From NCBI RefSeq assembly GCF_003952425.1, contig NZ_CP034449.1, forward strand, positions 6,002,001 to 6,066,000: a stretch of DNA of 64,000 nt, in the 5' to 3' direction. This DNA is from Mesorhizobium sp. M2A.F.Ca.ET.046.03.2.1. GTDB taxonomy: Bacteria; Pseudomonadota; Alphaproteobacteria; Rhizobiales; Rhizobiaceae. Shown here one piece after another: positions 47,493 to 59,355 of the stretch. Position numbers and translations under genes: made by a program. Each line of letters opens with the position of its first letter. Positions within the stretch are counted from its first letter, which is position 1. The notes beneath the pieces were generated by a model. That model was not told where the DNA came from and made no database searches. It was given only the letters and a program-made list of their open reading frames with translations.

Positions 47493-48935
47493 ATGTTCGG
47501 GTTTGATGCATTTCGGACGACCGGGGGATGGCGTCTTCTCGGCGCGATCGCGCTGGCGGTGTCGCTGGCTGTGGTAGGCTTCGCCGCGCCGGCAAGGGCG
47601 GACAATGACGTCGTCTATGTCTCGGCGAACCAGAACGCCTCGATCAAGGTCGCCAAGGGCAAGCCGAAGACGATCATGACGAGCGCGGCCTTCTACCAGA
47701 TCGTCATCGGCGATCCGGAGATCGCCAACGTCAACCCGCTGACCGACAAGTCCTTCTATGTGCTGGGCAACAATCTCGGCACCACCGGTATCGCCCTGTT
47801 CGACCAGACCAAGCAGCTTGTCGGCACCATCGACATCGAGGTGACGCTGGACACCGACCAACTGGCCAGCACCATCCGCGCCAGCGTGCCCGACGCCAAG
47901 ATCAAGGTCGGTTCGGCAAACGGCCGCGTCGTGTTGTCGGGCGAGGCCGAGGATGCGGTCGCCGCCGACAAGGCCAGCAAGATCGCCTCGCGCTTTTCCG
48001 GTAATGAGGAAGTCATCAATTCGGTCAACATCTCGTCCTCGCAGCAGGTACAGCTCAATGTCCGCTTCGTCGAGATCAACCGCCAGGCCGGCCAGGATCT
48101 CGGCGCCAAATACGCGGCCAATTTCGCTTATGGCATCGGCAACCGCAAAGTCGTGCTTAACCCGGACGGGGGAGATGTGCCGGCTGCCGGAACGGGCGAG
48201 ATCATCGGCAGCCTGCTGTCGAACGGCTTGTCGATCGACATCGCCATCAAGGCGCTGGAGGAACGCGGCCTGGCGCGGCGGCTCGCGGAGCCGAATCTGA
48301 TTGCCCGCTCTGGCCAGACGGCGAGCTTCCTTGCCGGCGGCGAGTTCCCGATCCCGGTTTCCGAAGACAACGGCAAGATCAGCGTCACCTACAAGAAGTA
48401 CGGCGTCGGCCTCGATTTCACGCCGACGGTGCTGAAGGACGGGCTCCTGAGCCTCGACATCGCGCCGGAAGTGTCGTCGATCGACCCGTCCGCTTCCATC
48501 CAGGTCAGCAGCGGCATTTCCATTCCAGCCTTCATCGTGCGCCGCGCCAGGACGTCGGTCGACCTCAAGAACGGCCAGAGCTTCATGATCGCCGGCCTTC
48601 TGCAGTCGCAGAACGACATCACGACATCGCGGGTGCCGGGGATCGGCAAGCTGCCGGTGCTCGGTCCGCTGTTCTCCTCGAAATCTTATCAGCGGCGCGA
48701 GACCGATCTGGTCATCATCGTCACGCCGTACCTGGTCAAGCCGGTCGATCCCTCGAAGAAGATGGTCGAGCCGACCGACGGCACCCGGCCGGCAAGTGCC
48801 GCCGACTATTTCCTCAACAACACCGAGGAGGCCGACGCCTCGGCGCCGAAGCGTCCGCTGGCGCTGGCCGATGGCAGCACCGCCCGCTCCGTATCCGGCA
48901 CGTCCGGCCACTTCCTCGACCTGCCGAAGGACTAA
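47493..48935 (+). CDS. cpaC: Tad secretin CpaC/RcpA
   Basis: The 480-aa outer-membrane secretin has a signal peptide ending PARA, an N-terminal pilus-assembly domain (SIKVAKGKPKTIMTS), a BON-like domain around KIKVGSANGRVVLSGEAED, and the secretin domain with VQLNVRFVEINRQAGQDLGAK, SGQTASFLAGGEFPIPV and FMIAGLLQSQNDITTSRVPGIGKLPVLGPLFSS. The last 70 residues are a low-complexity tail. It follows cpaB by 28 bp. It should form the multimeric channel for Flp fibres. Confidence 0.95.
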   Translation: MFGFDAFRTTGGWRLLGAIALAVSLAVVGFAAPARADNDVVYVSANQNASIKVAKGKPKTIMTSAAFYQIVIGDPEIANVNPLTDKSFYVLGNNLGTTGIALFDQTKQLVGTIDIEVTLDTDQLASTIRASVPDAKIKVGSANGRVVLSGEAEDAVAADKASKIASRFSGNEEVINSVNISSSQQVQLNVRFVEINRQAGQDLGAKYAANFAYGIGNRKVVLNPDGGDVPAAGTGEIIGSLLSNGLSIDIAIKALEERGLARRLAEPNLIARSGQTASFLAGGEFPIPVSEDNGKISVTYKKYGVGLDFTPTVLKDGLLSLDIAPEVSSIDPSASIQVSSGISIPAFIVRRARTSVDLKNGQSFMIAGLLQSQNDITTSRVPGIGKLPVLGPLFSSKSYQRRETDLVIIVTPYLVKPVDPSKKMVEPTDGTRPASAADYFLNNTEEADASAPKRPLALADGSTARSVSGTSGHFLDLPKD

Positions 48936-48939
48936 GGCC

Positions 48940-49212
48940 ATGCGCATCGCCCTTTGGACTGTTCTCTTGCTCACTGGCCTCGCCGGCGGCTGCACCAGCG
49001 ACGACTATGTGCGCACCGAAGGGGTGACGCCGGGGGTCGGCAACGCGCAGGCATCCAACACCGCCATGCAGATGGTCGATCCGTGGAAGTACGGCGTCCA
49101 GAACACAAGGCTTCTCGTGCCGGCTCAACGTCCGGGTTCCGAGACTGTCGCCGTTGGCGCGAAAGCCGGCGCCGCGTCCGCGCCGACAACATCATCAACG
49201 ACATCGAATTGA
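48940..49212 (+). CDS. short Tad-locus lipoprotein in the CpaD position
   Basis: The 90-aa protein starts at ATG 48940, four bases after cpaC. It has a lipoprotein signal (LLLTGLAGGCTS) and a short mature part with the string NTAMQMVDPWKYGVQNTRLLVPAQR and a Ser/Thr/Ala-rich end. It occupies the place of CpaD, which is usually about 200 residues, so it is either a minimal CpaD-like pilotin for the secretin or a degenerate remnant. I recall comparable small lipoproteins in rhizobial Tad loci but cannot cite a characterised one. Confidence 0.75.
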   Translation: MRIALWTVLLLTGLAGGCTSDDYVRTEGVTPGVGNAQASNTAMQMVDPWKYGVQNTRLLVPAQRPGSETVAVGAKAGAASAPTTSSTTSN

Positions 49213-49225
49213 TCGGCCGACAACG

Positions 49226-50440
49226 ATGGCATCTGCTACCAAGACCAAGAAGATCCTGCTCGTTTCCACCGACAGGGCGTTCGTGCAGGACACTCGGACG
49301 GCTTTTGCGACCTCCGAGGTCATCGAGCTCCTGACGGTGGAAAAGAGCATCAACGAGCTGCGCGGCGAAGCCCTCGAAACCGATTTCGGCACCGTCATCG
49401 TCGACATGGACGCGGCCAAGCTCGAGGAGATCGAGTCGCTGCAGCGCGTCATGCGCCGGCTGGAAGGCAGCGTTCCCGTGGTCGTCGTCACCCAGGAATT
49501 CAACGCGGCGGCGGTGCGCATCCTCGTGCAGCTCAAGGTCGCCGACTTCCTGGTCAAGCCGATCACCACGGCAGACCTGGTGCGCTCGGTCATCCGGGCG
49601 TTGCAGGGGCCGGGGCGGGAAGAGAACACCGAATCGCACATCTATACCTTCATGCCGGCCGCCGGCGGCGTCGGCACCACCACGCTCGCGCTGCAGACGG
49701 CTTTCCAGCTGCATCATTCGGTGACGCGCGGCGCTTCGACATGCGTGGTCGATCTGAATTTCCAGCAGGGCGCCTGCGCCGAATATCTCGACCTTGAGCC
49801 GCGCTTCGACATCACGGAAATCGAGAACCAGCCGGAGCGCCTCGACCGGCAACTGCTCGATGTGATGCTGTCGAAACATGCGAGTGGCCTGTGCGTGCTC
49901 GCGGCGCCGACACGTCCCTCGGACATGCGCTCCTTCAAGACCGATGTGGTGGTTCGGATGCTCGATCTCGTGGCGGCTTACTTCGACAATGTCGTCATCG
50001 ACATGCCGCGCACCTGGTTCCCCTGGACCGAGACGGTGCTCTTGGGTTCCAACAAGCTCTACATCGTCGCCGAGATGACGGTGCCTTGCCTGCGCCACAC
50101 GCAGCGCCTTATCCAGGCCGTCTATGAGACCGCAGGCAAGGAAGTGAAGCCCAACGTCATCGTCAACCGCTTCGAACAGAAGATGTTCGACAGCGGCATC
50201 AAGCAGGCCGATGTCCAAGAGATACTCGGCGAGCATTTCGTCGGCGGCATCTCCAACAATTACCGGCTGGTGCGCGAGGCCGTCGACCGCGGCGTGCCGC
50301 TGCACGCCATCGACCCCAACGCCAATGTCGTCAACGACCTGAAGAAGATCATCCTGCCGGAGGAGGCCGTCCAGACCACGGTCAAGTCGAAATCGCTGTT
50401 CGGCCTCGGCAAAGGCCTGCTGAAGAGGAAGGCCGGATGA
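49226..50440 (+). CDS. cpaE: Tad pilus localisation ATPase-like protein CpaE/TadZ
   Basis: The 404-aa protein has an N-terminal atypical receiver-like domain (LLVSTDRAFVQDTRTAF; GTVIVDMDAAK; VADFLVKPITTADLV) and a MinD/ParA-like ATPase domain (FMPAAGGVGTTTLALQTAF, a deviant Walker A; VVDLNFQQGACAEYLDL). In Caulobacter CpaE/TadZ marks the pilus site at the pole. The receiver-like domain keeps few phosphoacceptor residues. ATG 49226; its stop overlaps the cpaF start by 4 bp (ATGA). Confidence 0.93.
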   Translation: MASATKTKKILLVSTDRAFVQDTRTAFATSEVIELLTVEKSINELRGEALETDFGTVIVDMDAAKLEEIESLQRVMRRLEGSVPVVVVTQEFNAAAVRILVQLKVADFLVKPITTADLVRSVIRALQGPGREENTESHIYTFMPAAGGVGTTTLALQTAFQLHHSVTRGASTCVVDLNFQQGACAEYLDLEPRFDITEIENQPERLDRQLLDVMLSKHASGLCVLAAPTRPSDMRSFKTDVVVRMLDLVAAYFDNVVIDMPRTWFPWTETVLLGSNKLYIVAEMTVPCLRHTQRLIQAVYETAGKEVKPNVIVNRFEQKMFDSGIKQADVQEILGEHFVGGISNNYRLVREAVDRGVPLHAIDPNANVVNDLKKIILPEEAVQTTVKSKSLFGLGKGLLKRKAG

Positions 50441-51858
50441 ACACTCGCTTTTCCAACCTGCAGAACCGCGACACTCGTCCGCAGCGAGCGCCGGAGCCCG
50501 CGCCTATGGTGCACAATGCGGTGATCATCCCGACGACCCGCAAGCCGGCACCGCCGAAGCCGGAGGCCGCGCCGGCAAAAAGCGCCAACAAGGTGCTCGA
50601 TGCGCGCGTGCGCATCCACCGCATGCTGCTCGAGGAGATCAACCTCGTGGCGCTCGAGCGGCTGCCCAAGGATGAAATGCGACGGCAGGTGCATGAATTC
50701 GTCTCGGAAAAGACGCGCGAGGAGCGGATGGCGATCAACATCGCCGAGCTCGATGCGCTGGTCGACGACATCGTCGACGAGATGGTCGGCCTCGGCCCGC
50801 TGGAGCCGTTGCTCAAGGACCCTGAGATCAACGATATCCTGATCAATGGCCACCAGAACTGCTTCGTCGAAAAGCGCGGCAAGCTGCAGCAGGTCCACAT
50901 CCCATTCAAGGATGAGGCGCATCTGCTTCGAATCATTAACAAAATAGTCGCGGCTGTCGGCCGCCGCGTCGATGAATCACAGCCGATGGTCGACGCCCGC
51001 ATGCTCGACGGCTCGCGCTTCAACGCGGCGATCCGCCCGGTCGGCGTCGACGGCCCGCTGGTGTCGATCCGCAAATTTTCCAAGAACAAGCTCGGCCTGC
51101 ACAAGCTGGTCGAGTTCGGCGCCATCACCCAGAACATGGCCGAAGTGCTGGCGGCGGCGGTGCACGCCCGCAAGACCACGATCATCTCCGGCGGCACCGG
51201 CACCGGCAAGACGACGATGCTCAATGCGCTGTCGGCCTTCATCCCGGAAGACGAGCGCCTGATCACCATCGAGGACGCGGCCGAGCTGCAATTGCAGCAG
51301 CCGCATGTCGCGCGCATGGAAACGCGCCCGGCCAACATCGAGGGCCATGGCGAACTGAAGCAGCGCGACCTGGTCAAGAACGCGCTGCGCATGCGCCCCG
51401 ACCGCGTCATCCTCGGCGAGTGCCGCGGCGAGGAAGCCTTCGACATGCTGCAGGCGATGAACACCGGTCATGAAGGCTCGATGGCGACCATCCATGCCAA
51501 CACGCCGCGCGACGCGATCTCGCGTCTGGAACAGATGCTCGGCATGACCGGCATGCCGATGACGGTGCAGTCGATCCGCAGCCAGATCGCCAGCGCGCTC
51601 GACATCATCGTGCAGCTGACGCGCCTTTCCGACGGCAAGCGCAAGGTGACCAGCGTCGCCGAGGTAACCGGCATGGAAGGCGATGTCATCCAGATGCAGG
51701 AGATATTCCGCTTCGTGCGCACCGGCATGGAGGCGGACGGCAAGATCCTCGGCCACTTCGAGGCGACCGGCATCCGCCCGCGCTTCCTCGAGGACCTGCG
51801 CAACATGGGCATCGAATTCCCGGGCAAGTATTTTGAACCCGGCCGGCCGCAGGACTAG
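50437..51858 (+). CDS. cpaF: Tad secretion ATPase CpaF/TadA
   Basis: The 473-aa hexameric traffic ATPase powers Flp pilus extension and retraction. It has a disordered Pro/Arg-rich N-terminus and a three-helix N-terminal domain, then DPEINDILINGHQNCFVEKRGKL, the Walker A ISGGTGTGKTTMLNAL, the Asp box ITIEDAAELQLQQPHVARMETRP, the Walker B region RPDRVILGECRGEEAFDMLQAMNTGHEGS and the His box. Domain order matches TadA. It is coupled to cpaE by a 4-bp overlap and followed at 4 bp by tadB. Confidence 0.96.
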   Translation: MNTRFSNLQNRDTRPQRAPEPAPMVHNAVIIPTTRKPAPPKPEAAPAKSANKVLDARVRIHRMLLEEINLVALERLPKDEMRRQVHEFVSEKTREERMAINIAELDALVDDIVDEMVGLGPLEPLLKDPEINDILINGHQNCFVEKRGKLQQVHIPFKDEAHLLRIINKIVAAVGRRVDESQPMVDARMLDGSRFNAAIRPVGVDGPLVSIRKFSKNKLGLHKLVEFGAITQNMAEVLAAAVHARKTTIISGGTGTGKTTMLNALSAFIPEDERLITIEDAAELQLQQPHVARMETRPANIEGHGELKQRDLVKNALRMRPDRVILGECRGEEAFDMLQAMNTGHEGSMATIHANTPRDAISRLEQMLGMTGMPMTVQSIRSQIASALDIIVQLTRLSDGKRKVTSVAEVTGMEGDVIQMQEIFRFVRTGMEADGKILGHFEATGIRPRFLEDLRNMGIEFPGKYFEPGRPQD

Positions 51859-51862
51859 GCCG

Positions 51863-52828
51863 GTGTTCGAGGGATTCAGCCCGATCTACGTCGTATACGC
51901 CGCGGCGGCGCTCACCGGCATCATGATCGCCGAGGGCCTTTACCTGCTCTATGCCGGGCGCAGCGACAAGCGCACGGCAATCAACCGCCGCATGAAGCTC
52001 GCCGAGAACAAGATCAGCCAGGAGCAGGTGCTGATCCAACTGCGCAAGGAGCGCGGGATCGACGGCCGCAGTTCCGTCTTTTCCCTCGACCGTTTCCGCG
52101 TCCTGCGCACGCAGTCCGGCATGACCACGCCGTTGCCGAAGTTCCTGATGATCACATCGGGGATCGCTTTCGCACTGGCGCTTCTCACGATCTGGAAGGG
52201 CTTGCCGCTTCTGTTCGGCCTGATCCTGTTTCTCATACTGCTGCCGGTGCTGCCGGTGATGGCGATGCGCTTCATGCGCAAGCGCCGGCACAAGCGGTTC
52301 GGGATACAGTTGCCCGAGGCGCTGGAACTGATCACGCGTGGCCTCAAGGCGGGCCATCCGGTGCCGGTGGCGATCGCCATGGTGGCGCGCGAAATGGCCG
52401 ATCCGATCGGCACCGAGTTCGGCGTCGTCGCCGACGAGGTCACCTACGGCTCGGACCTTGTGTCGGCGCTGAACAATCTATTCGACCGGGTAGGCCACGA
52501 GGACCTGCCGCTGTTCGTCACGGCGGTGTCGATCCAGAGCAGTTCGGGCGGCAATCTGCGCGAGATCCTCGACGGCCTGTCCGCGACAATCCGCGAGCGC
52601 GGCAAGCTGCGCCGCAAGGTGCGCGCCATTTCGACCGAAGGCCGCATGTCTGCCTACATCCTGACCGCAGTGCCGGCGCTTCTGTTCACCGCCATCATGG
52701 TGCTGATGCCGCAATTCTACCAGGATGTCTGGGGCGAGCCGAAGACCTGGTACATGCTGAGCGGGGCGATCTTCTGGCTGCTGCTCGGCAACGCCATCAT
52801 GTTCAAGATGTCGAATTTCAGGTTCTGA
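51863..52828 (+). CDS. tadB: Tad inner-membrane platform protein TadB
   Basis: The 321-aa T2SS_F-domain membrane protein (GTG start 51863, VFEGFSPIYVVYAAAALTGIMIAEG) has TM segments near residues 8-28, two near 90-135 and two at the C-terminus (TAVPALLFTAIMVLM; AIFWLLLGNAIMF). It also has the GspF-like LPEALELITRGLKAGHPVPVAIAMVAREM helix. It pairs with TadC as the platform above the CpaF ATPase. It is separated from tadC by a single base. Confidence 0.93.
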   Translation: MFEGFSPIYVVYAAAALTGIMIAEGLYLLYAGRSDKRTAINRRMKLAENKISQEQVLIQLRKERGIDGRSSVFSLDRFRVLRTQSGMTTPLPKFLMITSGIAFALALLTIWKGLPLLFGLILFLILLPVLPVMAMRFMRKRRHKRFGIQLPEALELITRGLKAGHPVPVAIAMVAREMADPIGTEFGVVADEVTYGSDLVSALNNLFDRVGHEDLPLFVTAVSIQSSSGGNLREILDGLSATIRERGKLRRKVRAISTEGRMSAYILTAVPALLFTAIMVLMPQFYQDVWGEPKTWYMLSGAIFWLLLGNAIMFKMSNFRF

Positions 52829-52829
52829 A

Positions 52830-53795
52830 ATGGAAGACGTCATCCGCTTTCTCGCCTCGCTCGCGCCGACGTCGCTGATGCCGGTTGCCGTGCTGCTGCT
52901 GGTGCTTGGCGGCGGTGCCGTTGCCTGGCCGCTTGTGCTCGCCAAGGGCGATCGCGGCGAGGTCAAGCGCCGGCTGAAGGTCGAGGTGGTGCAGCCGGCC
53001 GAGCAGGTGGACGCTGCGCCCAAGAAGAGCACCAGCGCCGTGCGCGAGAAGGCGGTGAAACGGGCGCAGGAGTTCTATGCCAAGAGCGACCCGGAAAATG
53101 TCGCGCGGCTGCGCATGAAGCTCATCCAGGCCGGCTATATGGAGCCGCGCGCCGTCGGCATGTTCTTCCTGATCCGCTTCGCCACCATGATCGGCGCGGC
53201 GTTGGGCGCGTTCCTGATCAACCACTGGGCGGCCAGCGCCGAGTCGACCATGACCAGCCGCTGGACCTTCATCATCCTGTCGGGCGCCGGCGGCTATTTC
53301 CTGCCGGGCCTGGTGCTGACGCAGAAGGTTCGGGAGAAGATGCGCGAATACCGCAACGGCTTTCCCGATTTCATGGATCTGATGATCGTCTGCTCCGATG
53401 CCGGCATGAGCATGGAGGCCGGCATCGAGCGGGTCTCCAAGGAGCTTGCCAGGACCTATCCGTCGCTCAGCCAGAACCTGATCCTGGTGTCGCTGGAGCT
53501 GCGGGCCGGGCGCAGTCTCGACGACGCGCTGAAGGCGCTCGCCGACCGTCTCAGCCTGGACGAGGTGCGCTCCTTCGCGACGCTGCTGCAGCAATCCAAG
53601 GAGCTCGGCACCAGCCTATCGGGCTCGCTGCGCGTCTTCTCCGACGAAATGCGGCATAAGCGCATGTCGCTGGCGGAGGAGAAGGCGCATGCCTTGCCGG
53701 CCAAGATGTCGGTGCCGGTGACGGTCTGCATCCTGCCGGTGGTGCTGATGATCGCCATTATTCCGATCATTGTGAAGCTGACGGCGCATCACTGA
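52830..53795 (+). CDS. tadC: Tad inner-membrane platform protein TadC
   Basis: The 321-aa second T2SS_F-domain platform protein has an N-terminal TM (LMPVAVLLLVLGGGAVAWPLVLA), a pair of central TMs, the conserved PDFMDLMIVCSDAGMSMEAGIERVSKELA motif and SFATLLQQSKELGTSLSGSLRVFSDEMRHKRM, and ends with a TM of VCILPVVLMIAIIPIIVKL. It partners TadB. Immediately after its stop lies a long nested palindrome that may end the main transcript before tadD. Confidence 0.93.
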   Translation: MEDVIRFLASLAPTSLMPVAVLLLVLGGGAVAWPLVLAKGDRGEVKRRLKVEVVQPAEQVDAAPKKSTSAVREKAVKRAQEFYAKSDPENVARLRMKLIQAGYMEPRAVGMFFLIRFATMIGAALGAFLINHWAASAESTMTSRWTFIILSGAGGYFLPGLVLTQKVREKMREYRNGFPDFMDLMIVCSDAGMSMEAGIERVSKELARTYPSLSQNLILVSLELRAGRSLDDALKALADRLSLDEVRSFATLLQQSKELGTSLSGSLRVFSDEMRHKRMSLAEEKAHALPAKMSVPVTVCILPVVLMIAIIPIIVKLTAHH

Positions 53796-53938
53796 GGTAT
53801 GCTGATATTCGGGTGAGGCCGGCCTGCGAATAGCGACTTTCTGCGCTCCCGGTGCTCACGTACTTCAAGTACGCTCCGCTCCGGTTCTCGAAAGCCATTA
53901 TTCTCGACACGGCCTGACCCGAATCTCAGCATACCTCA
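53793..53938. repeat. nested palindromic element after tadC
   Basis: Arms 53793-53821 and 53910-53938 are inverted copies matching at 27 of 29 positions by eye (TGAGGTATGCTGA ... TTCGGGT ... AGGCCG). Inside lies an 83-base insert (53827-53909) centred on the palindrome GTACTTCAAGTAC and bounded on both sides by CGGCCTG (53820-53826 and 53910-53916). The outer part shares GATATTC[A/G]GGTGAGGCCGGCCTG with the element at 60770-60818. It starts on the tadC stop codon and could also serve as a terminator or transcript stabiliser. Confidence 0.75.
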
Positions 53939-54077
53939 ACCATCGCTGGTCTGCTGGTTAACGCATCCTTGGCGGGGAACCAAAATTTAGCTGCATTTCG
54001 GCACCGAAGCTTAATCGCTCTCCTGTATCGTCTTTTCGTGAAGAACGACCCGGCAAATCGGGCGATGGGGCAGGGGC

Positions 54078-54560
54078 ATGCGTCAGAGACTTCCCACGGC
54101 AGCGGTGGCATTGACGGCCGCCTTGATGATCACCGGCTGCACGACGAGCAACACCAGCAACAGTGTCGACACGACCAAGACCACCGCGATCCAGCCGGTG
54201 GCCAAGGATGTCAGCGCCAACGACCTCGTCGAAGGCAAGGCCCAGTTCCGCGAGGCGAATTTCGGCCTGGCCGAACAGCATTTCCGCAAGGCGGTCGAGC
54301 TCAGATCCGACAATGCCGAAGCCTGGATGGGGCTTGCCGCTTCCTATGACGAGCTCGGCCGTTTCGACTTCGCCGACCGCGCCTATGCGCAGTTGCTGAA
54401 GGTTGCCGGCCGCAAGCCGCAGATCGTCAACAATATGGGTTATTCGCAGCTCCTGCGCGGCAACAAGAAGAAGGCGCGCGCGCTGCTGCTCGAGGCCAAG
54501 GCCGGCATGGCCGACCAGACGGTGGTCAACGCCAATCTGGCACTTCTGAACAAGAGCTAG
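54078..54560 (+). CDS. tadD: TPR lipoprotein TadD-like
   Basis: The 160-aa protein has a lipoprotein signal (ALTAALMITGCTTS) and about three tetratricopeptide-type helical pairs (FREANFGLAEQHFRKAVELRSDNAEAWMGLAASYDELGRFDFADRAYAQLLKVAG). Tad-locus TadD is thought to assist secretin assembly at the outer membrane. It lies 282 bp downstream of tadC beyond the nested palindrome, so it may have its own promoter. Repeat length and position support the assignment. Confidence 0.87.
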   Translation: MRQRLPTAAVALTAALMITGCTTSNTSNSVDTTKTTAIQPVAKDVSANDLVEGKAQFREANFGLAEQHFRKAVELRSDNAEAWMGLAASYDELGRFDFADRAYAQLLKVAGRKPQIVNNMGYSQLLRGNKKKARALLLEAKAGMADQTVVNANLALLNKS

Positions 54561-54978
54561 AGCCTTATCGGGCTTGGCTTAAATGGTTCCGCCCGAATTC
54601 CTCGGCCGCCGGCCGAACGCCGTTTCAGCGAAACGCGACAAGTTCCACCCGTTACAATTTTCGTTTGTCGATTGGCGAAATCAAAGCGACAGGGTTGAAT
54701 TTCCGGCTGGCGGACGCACGCCTGTCAACCGGCTTACCAGGTGTACAACGTCGGGCGAATATCGTTTTTCGCGGGGATCGCCTCGCGCTGGTGAAAAAGA
54801 ACTGTTTCAATATAAACCAACAATTTCTAGTCTTCGCTTCTGCTGGATGCAGTAGTGGATGCTTTGTAAACCTTGTCGGAAGGTTGGGTCGAAAGGTTAG
54901 CTGAAAACGGTATCAGTGGGCCGCCGTTAACCTAGAATGCAGCGTCACTGACCACTCCCAAGAGGCGGCGGCTCAACA
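54561..54978. other. gene-free interval between tadD and the GGDEF gene
   Basis: These 418 bases are visibly more A/T-rich than the neighbours and contain no ORF with a credible ribosome-binding site and codon bias. I see no repeat, RNA or strong hairpin. The GGDEF gene promoter should lie in its right half. Confidence 0.5.
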
Positions 54979-56151
54979 ATGTTGGATTTTAGTTCGCTCC
55001 TGCTCGCGGCGGCGTTGTCGGGTACGTGCCTCAGCATCACCATGCTTGCGATCTGGCTCACCGCTCCGCGGGCGCCCTTCGTGCTGACGGTGGCGTGCGG
55101 CATCCTTGTGCTTGTCGCGCATGTCGTTCTGTTCTGGCAATACACCAAGGAGCCCAACCCTTGGCTCTGCCAGGCAGTGCTGGTGCTGCTCAGCCTGGGT
55201 TTCCTCATCATCTGCCTGTCGGCGATGCAATATCTGGGCGTCGGCAACCATGGTAGCGTTGTTCTGCCGACATTGGCAGCCATGGCCGCCGGCGCCGTCT
55301 TCACCTATCTCGGATTCGACGGCATCGGTTTCCTCATCACCTATTCGGCCGTCACGGCGCTGCTCGCGGCGATCGGAACGATGTTCTGGATGAAGGGCGA
55401 TCACGACCGCAGGATCCTGCTCGTCGTCTCGTTCCTGAGCGGAGCCTGCGGCTTGTCCTTCGCGCTGTGCGGCCTGGTGTTGCTGGTGCAAGGGCAATGG
55501 GTTCTCGGTGCTGCGCCCGACAACTGGGCGGAGCGGTTGAACACCGTCGTCGCGGTTGCCTGCATGACCGGCCTCGGGGCGCTGACGCTTTCGCTGCATC
55601 ATCTGCAAGCGCAGATCGAGCTCAAGGCCGAGACCATGACCGATCCGTTGACCGGCCTGATGAACCGCAGGGCGCTCAACGAACTCTACGGCGATCGCAG
55701 CTTTGGTCCGTTCATGGCGATCGCGATGTTCGATCTTGACCATTTCAAGACGACCAACGATGTCTTCGGCCATCCCGTCGGCGACAAGGTCCTTTGCCGC
55801 TTCGCGGCGGTGATCAAGAAATATGGCAGGACAGGGGTCGACGCCTTCCGGCTCGGCGGCGAGGAGTTCGCGATCGTCATGTCGCGGATCACGCCTGAAA
55901 AGGCGCATGACATGGCAAGCCGCATCGGCGTCGCCTTCGGCACCGAGATCGTCGCGACGCATCGCGGTCCGCTGCGCAGCAGCGTCAGCGGCGGCATGGG
56001 ATTTGGCGCAGCTAGTGGCCGGACCCTGGACGAGGTGCTGGCCGAAGCGGACGCCGCGCTCTATGCCGCCAAGCGCGCCGGGCGGAACCGCGTTATCGCC
56101 CAACGAGAACAGGGCCAGCCCGATAGCGGGCCGGCCCAGAAAACCGCCTGA
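54979..56151 (+). CDS. membrane-anchored diguanylate cyclase (GGDEF)
   Basis: The 390-aa protein has six hydrophobic segments in the first 210 residues, then a GGDEF domain: TDPLTGLMNRRALNEL, FDLDHFKTTNDVFGHPVGDKVL and the active-site loop RLGGEEFAIVMSR, ending AEADAALYAAKRAGRNRV. It synthesises cyclic di-GMP. The inhibitory I-site RxxD, expected five residues before GGEEF, reads TGVD, so product feedback is probably lost. GTG/ATG choice: ATG 54979 is preceded by GGCGGCGGC with no clear Shine-Dalgarno. Its proximity to the Tad operon hints at a surface-attachment role. Confidence 0.92.
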   Translation: MLDFSSLLLAAALSGTCLSITMLAIWLTAPRAPFVLTVACGILVLVAHVVLFWQYTKEPNPWLCQAVLVLLSLGFLIICLSAMQYLGVGNHGSVVLPTLAAMAAGAVFTYLGFDGIGFLITYSAVTALLAAIGTMFWMKGDHDRRILLVVSFLSGACGLSFALCGLVLLVQGQWVLGAAPDNWAERLNTVVAVACMTGLGALTLSLHHLQAQIELKAETMTDPLTGLMNRRALNELYGDRSFGPFMAIAMFDLDHFKTTNDVFGHPVGDKVLCRFAAVIKKYGRTGVDAFRLGGEEFAIVMSRITPEKAHDMASRIGVAFGTEIVATHRGPLRSSVSGGMGFGAASGRTLDEVLAEADAALYAAKRAGRNRVIAQREQGQPDSGPAQKTA

Positions 56152-56155
56152 ACGA

Positions 56156-58963
<2,808 letters not shown>

Positions 58964-58979
58964 TTCCAAGATCCTGTTG

Positions 58980-59348
58980 TCAGCCGATATGGGCTTTGTA
59001 GGCGGCCTCATCCATGAGGCTGTCGAGTTGACCTTCGTCGGAAAGCTTCATCTTCCAGAGCCAGCCGTCGCCGGTCGCCGCCGAATTGACCAGCGAAGGG
59101 TCGGCCGACAGTGAGCCGTTGGCCTCGGTAATCTCGCCGTCGACCGGCGCGTAAACGTCCGAAGCCGCCTTCACGGATTCGACGACGACGGCGGTATCGC
59201 CCTTGGCGAGCTTGCGGCCAATTTCCGGCAGCTCGACGAAAACGAGATCGCCGAGCTGTTCCTGCGCATAGTCGGTGATGCCGACAGTGGCGACGCCGCC
59301 TTCGACGCGGAGCCATTCATGGTCTTCAGTGAAATAGGTCTTTGCCAT
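58980..59348 (-). CDS. gcvH: glycine cleavage system H protein
   Basis: The 122-aa lipoyl carrier shuttles the aminomethyl group between P and T proteins. It has [12 protein letters not shown] at the start, [22 protein letters not shown], and the lipoylation site [11 protein letters not shown] with Lys60. Length and fold are standard. It sits 7 bp after gcvT and 16 bp before gcvP, so T-H-P form one unit. Confidence 0.97.
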   Translation of the reverse strand: MAKTYFTEDHEWLRVEGGVATVGITDYAQEQLGDLVFVELPEIGRKLAKGDTAVVVESVKAASDVYAPVDGEITEANGSLSADPSLVNSAATGDGWLWKMKLSDEGQLDSLMDEAAYKAHIG

Positions 59349-59355
59349 CTGGAGA

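Noticed and set aside
54583..54855. A 90-codon ORF between tadD and the GGDEF gene
   Set aside because: Poor third-position GC, no ribosome-binding site and no recognisable sequence.
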